Shown piece after piece: positions 1 to 11,325 of a stretch of DNA of 64,000 nucleotides. Source of the DNA: Psococerastis gibbosa (lineage: Eukaryota > Arthropoda > Insecta > Psocodea > Psocidae); contig OZ020486.1 of assembly GCA_963971405.1 (NCBI GenBank), forward strand, positions 30,527,419 to 30,591,418, in the 5' to 3' direction. Every line of letters starts with the position of its first letter. Positions within the stretch are counted from its first letter, which is position 1. A program made the position numbers and the translations under genes. Below the pieces are notes generated by a model that was not told the origin of the DNA, did not search any database, and worked only from the letters and a program-made list of their open reading frames with translations.

Positions 1-59
1 AGGTTTAATTAGAGGTTTAATCAGTGTCGGAGAAAGAAAACATGTGCGCTGCTTACGCC

Positions 60-545
60 TTTTGATTACAGGCACCCCACACTTAGACGTTTTTTGTATG
101 CAAAGTAAAATTTCCCATAAAATATAGAGCCATAAATAAAATAAAATAGAGTACAAGAACGGCTCCTTTACATTTGAATATATTGCATGATTTGTATGTA
201 GCCTAGCACCATTTGGTCACAGTTTTTGAAGACGTGTACTTAACCCAGCATTTTATTCCCGCTTTCGAAAACTGTGGCCAAACTGTGTTAGTGCTGGCTA
301 CATATTAACTATTAACAGCGGAGTTACACTCAAATAGCAAGACCCTTCACCCGGGACTACCGGCTTTACATGGTTTCCGAAGCATGGGCAGAAAATGTTG
401 CAAGCGCGGTACTATAGAAGCAACAACCTTTCTGGGTGAAAGTCAGTCGGTACCACTACTCTACATACGGAGGCAAATTTACATAAGTAAATCCTCTACT
501 ATATGGCATCTCATTTATGGTTTTATCATAGATATTTCATGATAT
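60..545. repeat. Diverged dispersed repeat block with a foldback segment
   Basis: This block shares phrases in the same order with 2200-2840: a CATAAAATAT..CATAAATAAA stretch, then CTCCTTTACATTT, ATGATTTGTATGTA and GGCCACAGTTTTTGAAG. Positions 197-302 fold back on themselves: the left end TGTAGCC..AGCACC..TTTGGTCACAGTTTT matches the reverse complement of the right end ..GGCCAAACTGTGTTAGTGCTGGCTACA with scattered differences. A SINE copy lies inside the block at 313-473. The family is not recognised. It is probably an old inverted-repeat MITE together with its surroundings. Confidence 0.5.
313..473 (-). repeat. SINE-1 copy A (tRNA-derived, truncated)
   Basis: On the minus strand this starts with the tRNA-like head (GTAGAGTAGTGGTAC, then a TTTCACCC..AAAGG arm and GTTGCTTC in place of a good B box) and runs into the body containing CATTTTCTG.CCATGCTTCGG. 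It is diverged and lacks the 3' end found in the better copies at 23299 and 34417. Confidence 0.55.
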
Positions 546-1710
546 ATTTGACTTAGTTCAAAAAACGTGTAGTAGGGGTGTCCAATTGGCTCTTGAAGAG
601 TGTAAGGGGCTTATTGCTTCCCATATCATCAGAATAAGGTATAGGTATAGGAATAGGTATGAAGTTCGGAACTTTTGTTAGATGTGCCTTTTTCGGTAAT
701 TTTTTGCAGTTTTGCAGTTTAATTTTGGCAAAACATGACTGATATATTCCACATTGTTTACTTTTCCAGAGAATATATATAGTGTGGAAGGAAAATTTAA
801 AAAAATCGAAATGCTTTTTCAAGACAACCCATTGAGGGTCCAGACCTGACCGCCTGAGGACTGGGTTGAAGATACTCTATTGCTCTATTATTCTATTTGG
901 GTTGTTGTGTCAACAGCAGCGTGTTTCTCTACTGAGAAGGTAATGTACCGATTAGGGTTGGTTGGACACAGGTGTGGCGGCAAATGTTCCTTTTGTTTCG
1001 ATTTTGAACCTCACCCTTCTGTTTCATAGTCACAACAGGACTATTCCGGAAGAACTATGGTCACTGTAAATTTCCCTCCACAACCCCCCTACATACCTAC
1101 CCTACTTAAAGCATTAGGAATTTCTCCACATTTGCATAAACATATGCTAACACAAACTACAGATAAAAACAACATATCCATTTTTCATTTACAAATCGTA
1201 ATCCTGTATGACTCCTATATTGGTCGTAAATCACTGAAGTTGTTGAGAAGTTAGCCTCCCTCAGCATGGTAAAATTCGCGTGAACATTTTTTTGAAAATC
1301 CGCCAAAGGGAAAATACAAAATTAAAGTAAGGGAGTCAACGTTGAAATACAGCTACCTACTATGTAAAGATTAGTGAAGTGTAATAAATTTCATTAGGAA
1401 TTTTTAACTGGATCTTGCTAACATTGCGTTGCCTTGACTTGACTTTCGTGTTTTAATTTAGTCTTTCGGGTTTGCGTTACTAATTTGTGGCTTTTCTTAT
1501 CATGAATTAATAATGAGAATATTGATTTTGTTGGCATCCAATAAAATGGCAAGAATCAGAATTCTACACGAGTTCTTTAACTTGGGTTCGCAGAAGCAAA
1601 TCAATTCGTTTCCTGGAGCAGGGGCAAACCTATGTTAAATGGAGAGACGGGCAATTATTAATTAATTTTAATCCGGCAAAATTCAGTCGGTAGAGACCTC
1701 ACCATGCCAT
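546..1710. other. No gene recognised
   Basis: AT-rich sequence with only short chance reading frames. A small GGTATAGGTATAGGAATAGG microsatellite lies near 636-656. No splice-linked coding run, RNA gene or inverted repeat stands out. Confidence 0.5.
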
Positions 1711-1862
1711 AGTAAATAAATAAATAATGACTTGTTCTATTACTAAGTCACCCTAGTGGGAAAGCCTGCTTTACATGCCCTCCAAAGCATGGCCAGAAAA
1801 GGCAGGAAAAAGAACAACCTTTCGGGTGAAAGTCAGAGTCCGAACTACTACTCTACATGTCG
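1711..1862 (-). repeat. SINE-1 copy B (internally deleted)
   Basis: The minus-strand order is head GACATGTAGAGTAGTAGTTC, GGACTCTGACTTTCACCCGA, CTGGCCATGCTTTGGAGGGC, then the tail ..TAGTAATAGAACAAG and an ATTTATTTATTTACT run. The middle, including the B box and the AGAGAGGGCTTTATAGCCC segment, is missing. The tail motif at the lower coordinate fits LINE-mediated insertion on the minus strand. Confidence 0.7.
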
Positions 1863-2199
1863 AGGTTCGAAATTTGGCATACAAGAAAAAGGTTTCCGTT
1901 TTAACAAGTCTGGAGCTGCGGCCAGGGTACAAACATCCCTAATGGATACCTTAACATAACGGGCTGGAAAAGCGCGGATGTCGGGAATGTTGGTGACCAC
2001 AATATCCCAATTAGAACAGTGGTGAAAGTAGAGAATCTTTTACGAATCCTCAGGCCTAAATTTTTTTAAATTTAAATAAACAATGTTTAACCTACATTAT
2101 AATAACATTAACGGTATAGTTACCGTATACGTTGAACTCGTCCAGATAAAACAACAGGGGCAATAAATTTTGACTTAACGATGCTTACAAACGTCCCTT

Positions 2200-2840
2200 A
2201 AAGTTACGATTGAAGACCCCACCAGATGTTTTTTCTACAAAGTTTTATTTCTCATAAAATATCAATCATAAATAAATAAATAAGGTCTTTTTTGTTCTAT
2301 TACTAAGCCAACCTAGGTGAGTTAGGGCTATAAAGCCCTCTCTTACACTCAACTAGAAAGGCCCGGGACCGCCTGCTTCACATGTCCTCCGAAGCATGGT
2401 CAGAAAATCATAAATCATAGAGCCATAAAATATCCTCTGCAGCATGGTCAGAAAGTAATTATTAAATAATATTTCTTTTATTATTTATTTACTTATACGC
2501 TCCTTTACATTTAAATACATTGTAGTATGATTTGTATGTAACACTAACACAGTTTGGCCACAGTTTTTGAAGGTGTGTTACATAACCTTGCTTTCCCCCC
2601 TCCCCATATAGTAGGAGAAATTTCCTCTACATGTTTATAGGTAGTATACGGCCGTCCGTCACTAATGTTATTTGGCCGCAGTTTTATGGAAGGCGTTTTT
2701 GACCGTGCAGTTTTTCATAAAACTACATATTATTAAACTGTAGAGACACATTTCTTCTACTTTAAGACATCTCAATTATGGTTCTACCATCGATATTCTA
2801 TGAGAAATACGACTTTGTGCCCAAAATATCTAGAGGCGTG
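2200..2840. repeat. Diverged copy of the 60-545 block
   Basis: It repeats the 60-545 order: TTTCTCATAAAATAT, CATAAATAAATAAATAAGG, CTCCTTTACATTTAAATAC, ATGATTTGTATGTAAC, TTTGGCCACAGTTTTTGAAGG, then TTCTTCTAC..ACATCTCAATTATGG. Related fragments occur at 35280-35410 (GTGGCCGTCACTAACTGTCA) and 54460-54510. Family unknown. Confidence 0.45.
2268..2413 (-). repeat. SINE-1 copy C (head missing)
   Basis: Well-preserved SINE-1 tail and body: TTTATTTATTTA tail, CTATTACTAAGCCAACCTAG, GGGCTATAAAGCCCTCTCTT, GGCCCGGGACCGCCTGCTTC. The tRNA-like head is absent because the copy breaks off after AGCATGGTCAGAAAA. It is nested in the diverged repeat block. Confidence 0.75.
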
Positions 2841-3183
2841 GCCGATTTAAATCCTTTGCTTAATTTAACTATTGTATGGTATTCCTTGGGGATCTGTGTA
2901 CGGAAATGTTACCTTTGGAATTACATGACGTCACATGACAAGGGTTCAGCTAATGGAATGCGAAAGAACGGGGCAAGGTAAATGGTCCAAAAGGTTTGTA
3001 TTTCGTAGACAATGGTTTATGACAGTTGTAACCGGATGACCCTGCACTGTGGTGCTACTCTGTATGAATGTCTGCCTTTCTCATTTCCTGCCATCTAATA
3101 GCCACAGTGACATTCTATAAATCATAATTCGTTGCCTGATAACCTGAATCCGGATTACTGTACCTTCTTGGTAGACTCTACCA

Positions 3184-3463
3184 CAGAGGTTCCCAAACTG
3201 TGGTCCATGGACATATATATGGACATGGTCCATATAAACATATCAGGTGTTCCACGGACCAAAGTAAGAAATAAGAAAATAAAACAGCTGAGATATTGGA
3301 AACTATGAAACTATGGAACTACAAAATTCAACCGATACCAGTCTCAAACATTTAATCAAGTATTAGCATGTAATTGTAGGCACAAAATTAATCATCCTAG
3401 AATTTGACGATTTTCCTGTCGCAGCTATGGAGGTCCACGGACAAAAAAGATAGGGAAGCCCTG
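3184..3463. mobile_element. Non-autonomous hAT-like element, 280 bp
   Basis: The ends are CAGAGGTTCCCAAACTGTGG on the left and, read inward on the other strand, CAGGGCTTCCCTATCTTTTT on the right. After that both carry GTCC(A/G)TGGACC. An exact 8-bp direct repeat CTCTACCA flanks the element at 3176-3183 and 3464-3471, which is the hAT target-duplication length. There is no coding capacity inside. Imperfect TIRs suggest an older insertion than the hAT element at 45835. Confidence 0.85.
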
Positions 3464-3474
3464 CTCTACCAAAT

Positions 3475-4206
3475 TGCAACTAGTTCAGTTTTGCTTCCGA
3501 AGAAAACTGATATACTATACACCTCGATTTTATTATAGAGTGCCAGCAATATGTTTTCGCTTTAAGGCAGAGATTTCAAAATATTTTGCCAGCGATGATT
3601 GACTGTGTTAATTTTGACGAACTCCTCCTTCCACAGCTGAAGATATGAAAATCGTCAGATTAAAAATTCATAAGAAATGCAAGCTATCTATGAAAACAGT
3701 CTATTTACCCGACTGATTTACTACTATAGTCGGAATTTTATTACTTTAACCGTTTTTTTTCTAACCCATAGCATTGAATTTACATTCAATGCCCATAAGT
3801 AATATATGAACTCTTTCTTTGTCTTACAGTCATTTGGGACAGGATATTGGGCTGCTTTGGAACTTTTAATTTGGGTGATTATATGCAAATTTAAAAATGT
3901 ACCTACCAATGTTTATGGGTGTGGGTGTAAATGTAATAATCCTTGGTGTGGAAAGAGAGGCAGCTTTGAACAGTTTAATCGATGGATATCTTGTCTTTAC
4001 CATCGATATCATATGACTTAGTCAATTTGGTCATTTTTGGAGATGAAAACCGGGTGATTTTCTCTAAATGTAAGCTTTTATCATCAGGGGAGGAAATGGT
4101 GGGTATGGACCCAAAAGCTAAGGAAACCCCCAGCGTATGCAGAGCGCTGAGAAGGAACCATTTCCCCATTGTCACTAGGTCAATCTCCTGCACAGTGGTG
4201 ATAAGT
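3475..4206. other. No gene recognised
   Basis: Several overlapping short open frames lie on both strands at 3.8-4.2 kb, but none has a recognisable domain or splice context. They look like chance frames. Confidence 0.4.
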
Positions 4207-4214
4207 ATAATACA

Positions 4215-4445
4215 CAGAGCCGGATTTACCGCATGGGCAACACGCAGATTTTAGGGGCGGCAAATTTGTGGAAAATTTTGAGTATTTTGGAAGCGGCGCT
4301 GGTGAGTGAGCTATCAGAAAATTGTAATATTTTCTCAAATACCCAAGCAAGGTTATCAAAAGTTTTAGGAAGGGTTGTGTCTGGGGGCGCAGGGGCGGCA
4401 GCTTGTCATATGCCCATGGGCGGAGAAAACATAAATCCAGCCCTG
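4215..4445. mobile_element. Non-autonomous hAT-like element, 231 bp
   Basis: The TIRs are CAGAGCCGGATTTA and, on the opposite strand, CAGGGCTGGATTTA. The 8-bp direct repeat ATAATACA lies exactly outside both ends (4207-4214 and 4446-4453). The interior has GGGCGGCAAATTTG and GGGCGCAGGGGCGGC but no coding run. hAT assignment rests on TIR form and TSD length. Confidence 0.85.
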
Positions 4446-4649
4446 ATAATACACAAAAGTGAAAATTGAACGCCAATTTTTGAATGTGTCGTGTATGGGG
4501 TGCATGGTTAAAGAAATATTTATATTATATTTATAAGAAATGTTTCAGCCTGCAGCTGTATAAATTCTTTAATAGTTGTTTCTAGTATCTGTAGAAAGTA
4601 GGTTACAACGACGTAAACAGCTACATGTTGTCATATCAAGGCCAAGGGG

Positions 4650-4979
4650 GTGGGGGGGGGGGGGTGGTAACATGAATGTCTTCCTCAGTAAATTATAAAC
4701 TTTACTGCTGTTAAAATCTTAAAACCTCACTATTTCAGACCAATTTTTTCATAAATTTTCCCCCGGTCCCTCTGTTTGGAGCAATACAAATATGCATTCC
4801 TTTACAAGATTTCCTGCTGTAAAACCCCACTGTTTTGCACTTACATTTTCAAATGTTTCCCACCGGGGGAGACCCCCGGGCCCCCCTCTTTGGGTTAAAT
4901 GCAATATTATTTCTATGAATCAGCATTCGTTTGTAAGATTTGTACAATCCATACTTTAGTGCTGTTAAATGTGTAACGG
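4650..4979. repeat. GC-rich tandem unit (first part)
   Basis: Two to three degenerate units of roughly 115-130 bp. Each contains AAAACC(C/T)CACT.TTT, then TTTTC.AA.TTTTCCC, then a CCGGGGGAGACCCCCGGGCC-like segment. A run of 13 G at 4652-4664 precedes the first unit. The same unit occurs at 5642-5745, 41333-41540 and 61500-62000. Confidence 0.6.
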
Positions 4980-5641
4980 CCATTCTCATGAAAGTGTGAC
5001 CAAGCGGTAATATGGATTAGGTTTAATTGAATTCGTACTTGACGTAGTATATAACACAAATTTTTAATTTTCTTATTATTTATTAAAATATTGCACTACG
5101 ACTGAGCTTTTACAGACTTTGTCATACCTTAATGTTAGTTCGGTCCATTTCCCATAAAATCATATCAAATTTATCTAAAAATATTTGTCAAGTATTTTAT
5201 TAAAGCTGTTTAAAGTAAAATACGCCGGATAACTTCGCTTGGTCAAGATCTGTCAAATTTCCGCGTAATAATAAAAAATGTTCGATTTGTAGCTCCAGTC
5301 CCCGTTATGCCAGTCCACTATTCGCAAGGACTGGGATACATTTTAAGGACTGCGGACAAATCTAAGTTATGGCTTTTGCTTTCAAATGCAAGGAAAACAT
5401 GGAAAAAGTATAGATAGAAAAAAATATGAACGAGATGAGCATGCCCCAACTGACAATCAGAAGAGCACTTCCACTCAAGTTTCACGAAACTGTTTTTTCT
5501 TCAGATATTTTAATTAGGCTTAGGGGAGCCTAGACGATCAAGACATGGTACATGGTAAAAAAATTATTTTGAACGGATTTTGAAGTTTTATAACTTTGGT
5601 TCTATTTTCATGCTTATGGTCACACATTCATGAGAATGGCC
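4980..5641. mobile_element. Inverted-repeat element inserted in the GC-rich tandem unit
   Basis: Left end CGGCCATTCTCATGAAAGTG continuing TGACCA, and right end whose reverse complement reads CCGGCCATTCTCATGAATGT continuing GTGACCA, so about 25 bp of near-perfect TIR. TAA stands just outside on the left and TAA just after the right end, compatible with a 3-bp TWA target site of the PIF/Harbinger type. Tandem-unit sequence lies on both sides, so the element interrupts that array. No transposase frame is visible in about 660 bp. Confidence 0.65.
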
Positions 5642-5745
5642 GGTAAAACCCCACTATTTCGCACTTGCATTTTGAAATTTTTCCCCCTGCGGAGACCCCC
5701 GGGCCCCCCTTTCCAGGCACTTGCAATATAATTTCTGACATAATG
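5642..5745. repeat. GC-rich tandem unit (second part)
   Basis: It continues the unit interrupted by the 4980-5641 element: TAAAACCCCACTATTTCGCA, TTTTGAAATTTTTCCCCC, GGAGACCCCCGGGCCCCCC. Confidence 0.6.
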
Positions 5746-8362
5746 AGGCGCGATCAGCCCATGGGGACTTTTGGCCACTCTGACAACTTCCCTACATCTT
5801 TGTCGATCCTCAGCAGCCTGTCCAAACTGCTGCCTCGACGCCAACTCGAAGGAGGTCCTTCTATATTTCTATGCTATCTAAACCGTCGTAATGATGACAT
5901 TACGATTTAGTCCGTATAACCGCAAAATGTTAGCCTGTGTTCGCACCGAAACTAAACCCTCCAATAAATTGACGTTTGATGTGCCTATGCTATCATTTAT
6001 ACGAATAACACTATAATCTCTAAAGAATACACTAGATACAATTTAATTCTCAAAAAATAAATTTACAATAGATAGGATCACTGTCGCCATAGCCACCCCC
6101 GAAAAAAATCCTGGCTACGGGCTTGTGTATATGTATTGGGATGCCAATGGTCCACATTAAAGAACACTAGCGACAATTCTGTTGGGGGGGGGGGGGGGGC
6201 AAATTCGACCGTGACCCCCCCTTAAAAAAAGTCTGTATCCGCCTCTGAGTGGTACTACTGATTCAAAGCACAAATGCAAACCTCGGAAACAGAACCGGAA
6301 ACAGACGAAAACTAAGGAATAACACGGTCCTGCAGTCTGAATCTAAATCTGTGAATAGCTGACAAAAAAATCCAATCGTCATTTGAAACTCAATGAACAA
6401 AATGTATAGAGACGGCCCGAGCATTTGTAAATCCGGTTTTGACTGCTGTCTAACTCGGGTGACAGGGCCAATGATTAGCTCGTTTGAATGATAATAATGT
6501 TATTTGTATTTTAATACCAATATTTACATTTAAATCATCTCGTTAGCATTTGCATAATTCCCGTCGCGTAATTTAAAATTACCAAATTCAATTTTCCACA
6601 CCCGACTTCCATTTTATTGATTACCGTTCATCCGCAATTCTATTTTTCGCCCAAACTCATGAAAACGTGCGGTTGGAAATGATAAATTTATCGAGTATAA
6701 TTGTAAGAAAAAAGGATTGTCTATTAGAAATTCACCTTTTGATTTTGTGTTTTTTGATTGGTTGATGGCGCACCCAATCGTGCTTCCACACGGCTACGCT
6801 CGAAGTAATATAATGTACTTTTAGTTGCCATTCACATTTTCAATGCTAATCAATGAAAAAACAAAAATATTCCAAAAATCTCACGTGACTCGCTGTTGTC
6901 GTTCACCTGAGGTCAAATACTCACCATTCGTCCAAATTCGACCTCCTATTTACGAAACCCTTTATAGTAATACAATAATCTATATAAGATACTATATATT
7001 TGGTTGGAAATCATGAATTTAAAATACATTTGGTTTCTTTTATCTAACTGAGGTTTTGCGTATATTTCCAGTGCTGACAACCTTAGACCATATAAAACTC
7101 TAGACGCGGCATTCTAGATGCACTGCATGAGAAAGTTTGGGCACCATTGGCACCAACATTATGTTTATCTTCTGCCAGCGGATGACGTCACAGCACAGAT
7201 TTATACTGGAAAAAGATTTATTTGTTCCCCAGTTACCTAGCAACAGAGACTTTGTCACCCGAATGCTTTTGTCAATGTGTGGCGTCATTTTATGTTGGTC
7301 GCCTGGGAATTTTAAAATGGCGTGTCTAGAGTATTTCAGTATTACATGGATGAAGCAGACAAAAGATTAGTAAATAAATACAATTATGAAAGATGCTATT
7401 CAATAAAATACGTAGCCTAAGTACAATAGAATGCTTTACGCGAACAGCTATACTCAATCCGTTTTCGTTAACCTGCTATAGTATTTTTATTTATTTAAAG
7501 GTTTGAAACATATTTTTCTGGTAATTACACTTGCATAATGACTATCATAAGCAGTTACGTACACCTTGTATGTCCCTCAAATAAAGCGTCATTGCGAACG
7601 AAATTTAGGGACCGATAAGAAGGTTTGGTGTACTCAAAAACGTTCCTTAACTCTATTGCCTATATCGAAGAAAATAAAACGATTCATGGGGATTGAATGG
7701 ACTACAACATGAGACATAGAGACATATTCTACATTATATTATTATATAAGAGAAGCAGATACAGCACTAGGGGTAGAGGATTAAGGGGGACGGGGGAGGG
7801 GGTACAGTTTGTCTTCATCATCGGCACTGTGTTGTATCCACACACGTCCACCTAATAAATCCAATCAGCTCAGCCGTGGATTTACCCCCGTTCTACAAAC
7901 TACCTCTGATTTACTACAAACACCAGCTTCCAAGAAACTAAACTTCCCGTACAAGCTGGATAAACGCTTGGTTTACGGAGATAACAATATACAGGAGTAG
8001 TCATAAAGTTGCGAGGGGTAGTAAATTTAATCGGGAATCACCATGAGTACTGTGCAATTAGCTGCAAGTCAGGCGGCAATTTGTTTTTGCTACATTCTTC
8101 TTCTTGTTGCCTCTTAGTGTCGATTTCAGGGTGAGTGGGCGCCTCTGCCCCATTTATTAAAACTCGAACTCGTTAGGCGATCTCATCCTGCCAAGCTAAC
8201 ACGGCTTCTGTGCATCATGCTGACCACAACATTAAAAAAACTGTAGAGCCGAGTTCAAGGAAAGTCTGAAAACACAGCACCAAATGCATCCAACTACAAT
8301 ATTCACAAGCTCAGGCTTTAACCCCCAGTGAATGATAAATGTCGTGTGAAAATACACTACTA
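5746..8362. other. No gene recognised; isolated repeat ends
   Basis: Mostly unclassified AT-rich DNA. A 16-G run lies at 6184-6199, and TATCCGCCTCTG at 6236-6247 looks like a lone hAT-type right end without a visible partner. A weak inverted pair, ACTCTAGACGCGGCAT near 7097 and ATGGCGTGTCTAGAGT near 7318, has no clear target duplication. No splice-consistent coding exons were found. Confidence 0.4.
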
Positions 8363-8370
8363 GGTACGCC

Positions 8371-8632
8371 CAGGGGCGGATTTGGATATAGGCACTGCCC
8401 TTGTCGCGGACATTAATAATAATTGTATGTATAGTGGGGGGGGGGGGAGTGTTTACTAATAAAACCACTATTTTTTATTTTATTTTTAAATTTGAAAAAT
8501 TATTAATTAATATCTGATAATTATTTTAATTTTTTTTACATAATATTCACACAAAAAATCTTTATTGTACGCGCGCGCGGTTTGGGCTTAATAGCCATTT
8601 GCATCAGTTGCATATTGGTAAATCCGCCACTA
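8371..8632. mobile_element. Non-autonomous hAT-like element, 262 bp
   Basis: The ends are CAGGGGCGGATTT and, on the other strand, TAGTGGCGGATTT, matching the YAGNGGCGG form common in hAT MITEs. The exact 8-bp direct repeat GGTACGCC flanks it (8363-8370 and 8633-8640). The interior has a 12-G run and a short GCGCGCGCG stretch. No transposase. Confidence 0.9.
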
Positions 8633-9055
8633 GGTACGCCGAATAATAATGAGTGGTAATAGGAAATTTTGAGGCGCTATAAATACGATTGCCAAAATTT
8701 TGCCACTAATAGACTATTTCAAATCAGAGTGACTGGGAACTGTAAATATGGCGGTTACAAAAATATGTTGTGTACCTACATCGTCACGTGAAGTGTGAAA
8801 AAGAAATAAGGACGAGTTCCCAGTTCCCACGGCAACTGTTTGTTTTTATAATTCACACTGTGCCCACACCCAGTGCCTACCTACTTCCCGAACCTGCGCC
8901 TGCTTCTCTCCATCAATCTATGCATATTGCATGCACAGTTACACATAGAGATGCATTTTCATATCTAAAAGCCTGAGGTGTGGGGGAAATTTAAACAAAA
9001 TGGGGACACCCACACCTTGTAAGGCCAGCACCACCCAAAGCCAAGTGTCAGCGAC

Positions 9056-9204
9056 TTGATCCTAAACTACAAGATTTCGCCTACCTTAGAAAACTGCCGA
9101 TTGAACTGAGAGCGGCGAGAAATGCTAATAACTTCCCTAAATTGCTCAGAGACCACCTCTTAGAGAAAGCTTTCTACACTGTCACTGAGGCACTAGCACA
9201 ATGA
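9056..9204 (+). pseudogene. LINE ORF2 C-terminal fragment
   Basis: An open frame ending in TGA at 9202-9204 translates to ..KLPIELRAARNANNFPKLL followed by RDHLLEKAFYTVTEALAQ. The pattern L-P-x-E-L-R..N..F..LLR..LLE.AFY is typical of the extreme C-terminus of CR1/jockey-type LINE reverse transcriptase proteins. There is no RT core, so this is a 5'-truncated insertion. A TTTATTTATT-rich stretch follows at about 9280. Family inferred from motif shape only. Confidence 0.6.
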
Positions 9205-10329
9205 CAGAACTACTCGATTTTGATGATTTTATTTTATACTTTCTTCTTGTATAAGTTAACAGAAATACACTGTATATGTGTTTATTTATTATTTATTCAT
9301 ATAGTCATGCAGTTCATCAAGAAAGAGCTACAAATCTCTGTCTTTCATAAGGGAATGTAATGTCATTGGCCACAGCTTGTGGAAGCATGCTGTTTCTTAT
9401 CGGTAATCTTAACTTGCAACAACTTGCAGTCCGAACAATCTGAAAACACTGTGCATCCAATTATACTGCTATAAAGACAAAATATTACTAATACTCTTTC
9501 TCTATGCAGGCCTGCAGCAATGTTCGATGGCCACAATGACCCTGCACATAATATATATTACCAGTAACCTATCAGACTTGCTGGTCTGATGGGATTTGGT
9601 AATTGTGTGAGGCGCTTATTGAATTGCTCCGCTATGGTAAGAATATCCCAACCATAGCGAAGTAAACCAATTAATAAGGGCTTAGTTCAGCGTACCTAAA
9701 CTAAGGAAGAACAAGCAAACAAACAAAATTCCATGAGAGAATCCCATCTGAGGAATAGTTTTTTTTTCCCCCCAGCCGGTACCCCCAGCACTGGGAGCAT
9801 TTAATAGAAAGAATACAATACAACATTAAAGAAAATGATCGTTTTTACCGGAATACTCCATATAAGCCCCATAAGGGAGGCTTGTGGCAGGATTCGCCAA
9901 AAGACTACAAACAGTTATTATAGTCCGAACTACATTATTACAAGTGTAAATAAAATAATAATAATACAGTTATATAGTTAATTAAAGTTAAATAAGTTAA
10001 AGTTACCTTACATTATCCAGTATAAAATAAAATAAAAATAAATCAAAAGAATTAATAATCTCTCTTCTCTTCTTCTTCGGCCGGTACTCCCCTGCGCCGA
10101 AAGAATATATTTATAAATTAACAATTATACCCTTATAATACAAATAACCTGTGGGCCCCCCAAGTTAATCATTTTGTCGGGGGCTCGCACAGTAAACGCT
10201 GTAGATGATGCAACATGTTTTCTATTTCACGTCTGTGTTAGCAAAAAAAAACTTAGTTTTAATTTCAAATCAGTTTAATTCATACCATTTCAAATTGTAA
10301 GTTAACGTAAAGAGTAATTACAGTAAAGT
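9205..10329. other. Non-coding; probably LINE 3' UTR in part
   Basis: No coding run. The AT-rich part at 9.8-10.3 kb, with GCCGGTACCCCC and GCCGGTACTCCCCTGC phrases and several AATAA microsatellite bits, probably includes the 3' UTR of the minus-strand LINE fragment that ends at 10376. Confidence 0.4.
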
Positions 10330-10375
10330 AAAATAATTAACGTAAAAAGTAAAGTAAGTTTTAAAGCGAAGTATT

Positions 10376-10999
10376 TTAATTCAAAAGCCATTTTTTAATT
10401 TTCGTTTTTATCTCTCCTATTTTAGTTAATTTTTTAAGTTGTATGGGCGATTCATTAAAAATTTTCGTTATACTATTTAATCTATTCCCGCATTTGTTGT
10501 AGGCTGGTTTCAAATTGACGTTTCTTGGATTTCGAGTATTGTGATGTGAATTGTTTTCTGTTTCTATGTTAAAATTCTTGTCAAAGAAGTTATATTTAAT
10601 TACTTTAAATGTATAGAGTTGTTTTAGGTTTAATATTTCGAGGTACTTATATTTATCATCAATGTGGTTAAATTTTTTGTTTAGTTTGTTTGACAATATA
10701 TTCTTAATTATTCTATTTTGGGCATTTTGCACTTTATTTACATAAGTGTTTTCGTCCCTGCAACAAGATGTTATTCCGTAAGTTATTACAGACTCTATCA
10801 GGGCGTGATAAACATTTTTTATTACTTTCCTTGACATCCCGTATTTTAATTTATGGAGAGCTGCACTCCCAGATCGCAGTCTTTTACACAATGACTCTAT
10901 ATGCGATTGCCAGTTTAGATGGCTGTCAATGGTTAATCCCAAATATTTGTGCTCTTCTACCATGTCTATATATTGTGTGCAATTGCAGGTATTGCTAAT
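10376..10999 (-). pseudogene. CR1-like LINE ORF2 C-terminal fragment
   Basis: The minus-strand frame contains HKYLGLTIDSHLNWQSHIE, then ALIESVITYGITSC, then HHNTRN..NRLNSITKIFNESP and ends KTKIKKWLLN. This matches the region downstream of the YADD box in CR1/jockey LINEs (KYLG.ID..L.W, then Y..L.S...YG, then HNTR). The core RT and endonuclease are missing, so the copy is 5'-truncated. The frame is uninterrupted for about 200 residues, suggesting moderate age. A (TAA)n microsatellite borders its upstream side at about 10997-11020. Confidence 0.8.
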
Positions 11000-11149
11000 A
11001 ATAATAATAATAATAATTGTAGTAGAAATACTCTGTATGGGACACAATTTGCCTACTGACGACTTAGGTGCATACGATACGCTAAGCACGTACCACCATA
11101 CAAAATAAATAATCGCCAAGAGTCTTCAACATGACCAACCCCTTTCACA

Positions 11150-11325
11150 GACTCGTACATCACGCTTACGCCTGTTGCATTGTATCAATGATAAGCAAGG
11201 CTCAACATGTCCATTGTCGCTTGTAGCTGGTGTGGGTTGGCATCGAGGACAGGTACCAGTTTACCAGCCAGCAATTCATACAGAAACAACTGCGATAATG
11301 TCCAAATGTCAATGAAGTACGATAG
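11150..11325 (+). repeat. Dispersed repeat family C, copy 1
   Basis: It shares CTTACGCCTGTTGCATTGTA, TCCATTGTCGCTTGTAGC, TTGGCATCGAGGACAGGTAC and AATTCATACAGAAACAAC with 12760-13058 (inverted) and 56655-56870. Family unknown. No coding capacity seen. Confidence 0.6.

Noticed and set aside
3806..4254. Cluster of overlapping 60-90 residue open frames on both strands
   Set aside because: No domain, no splice context, and part of the stretch is the interior of the 4215-4445 element. They are best explained as chance frames.
6180..6250. Lone hAT-type end TATCCGCCTCTG beside a G run
   Set aside because: No left end with a matching 8-bp flank was found upstream.
7090..7340. Inverted pair ACTCTAGACGCGGCAT / ATGGCGTGTCTAGAGT
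   Set aside because: Two differences in 16 bp, no target duplication and no second copy in the window, so not called as an element.
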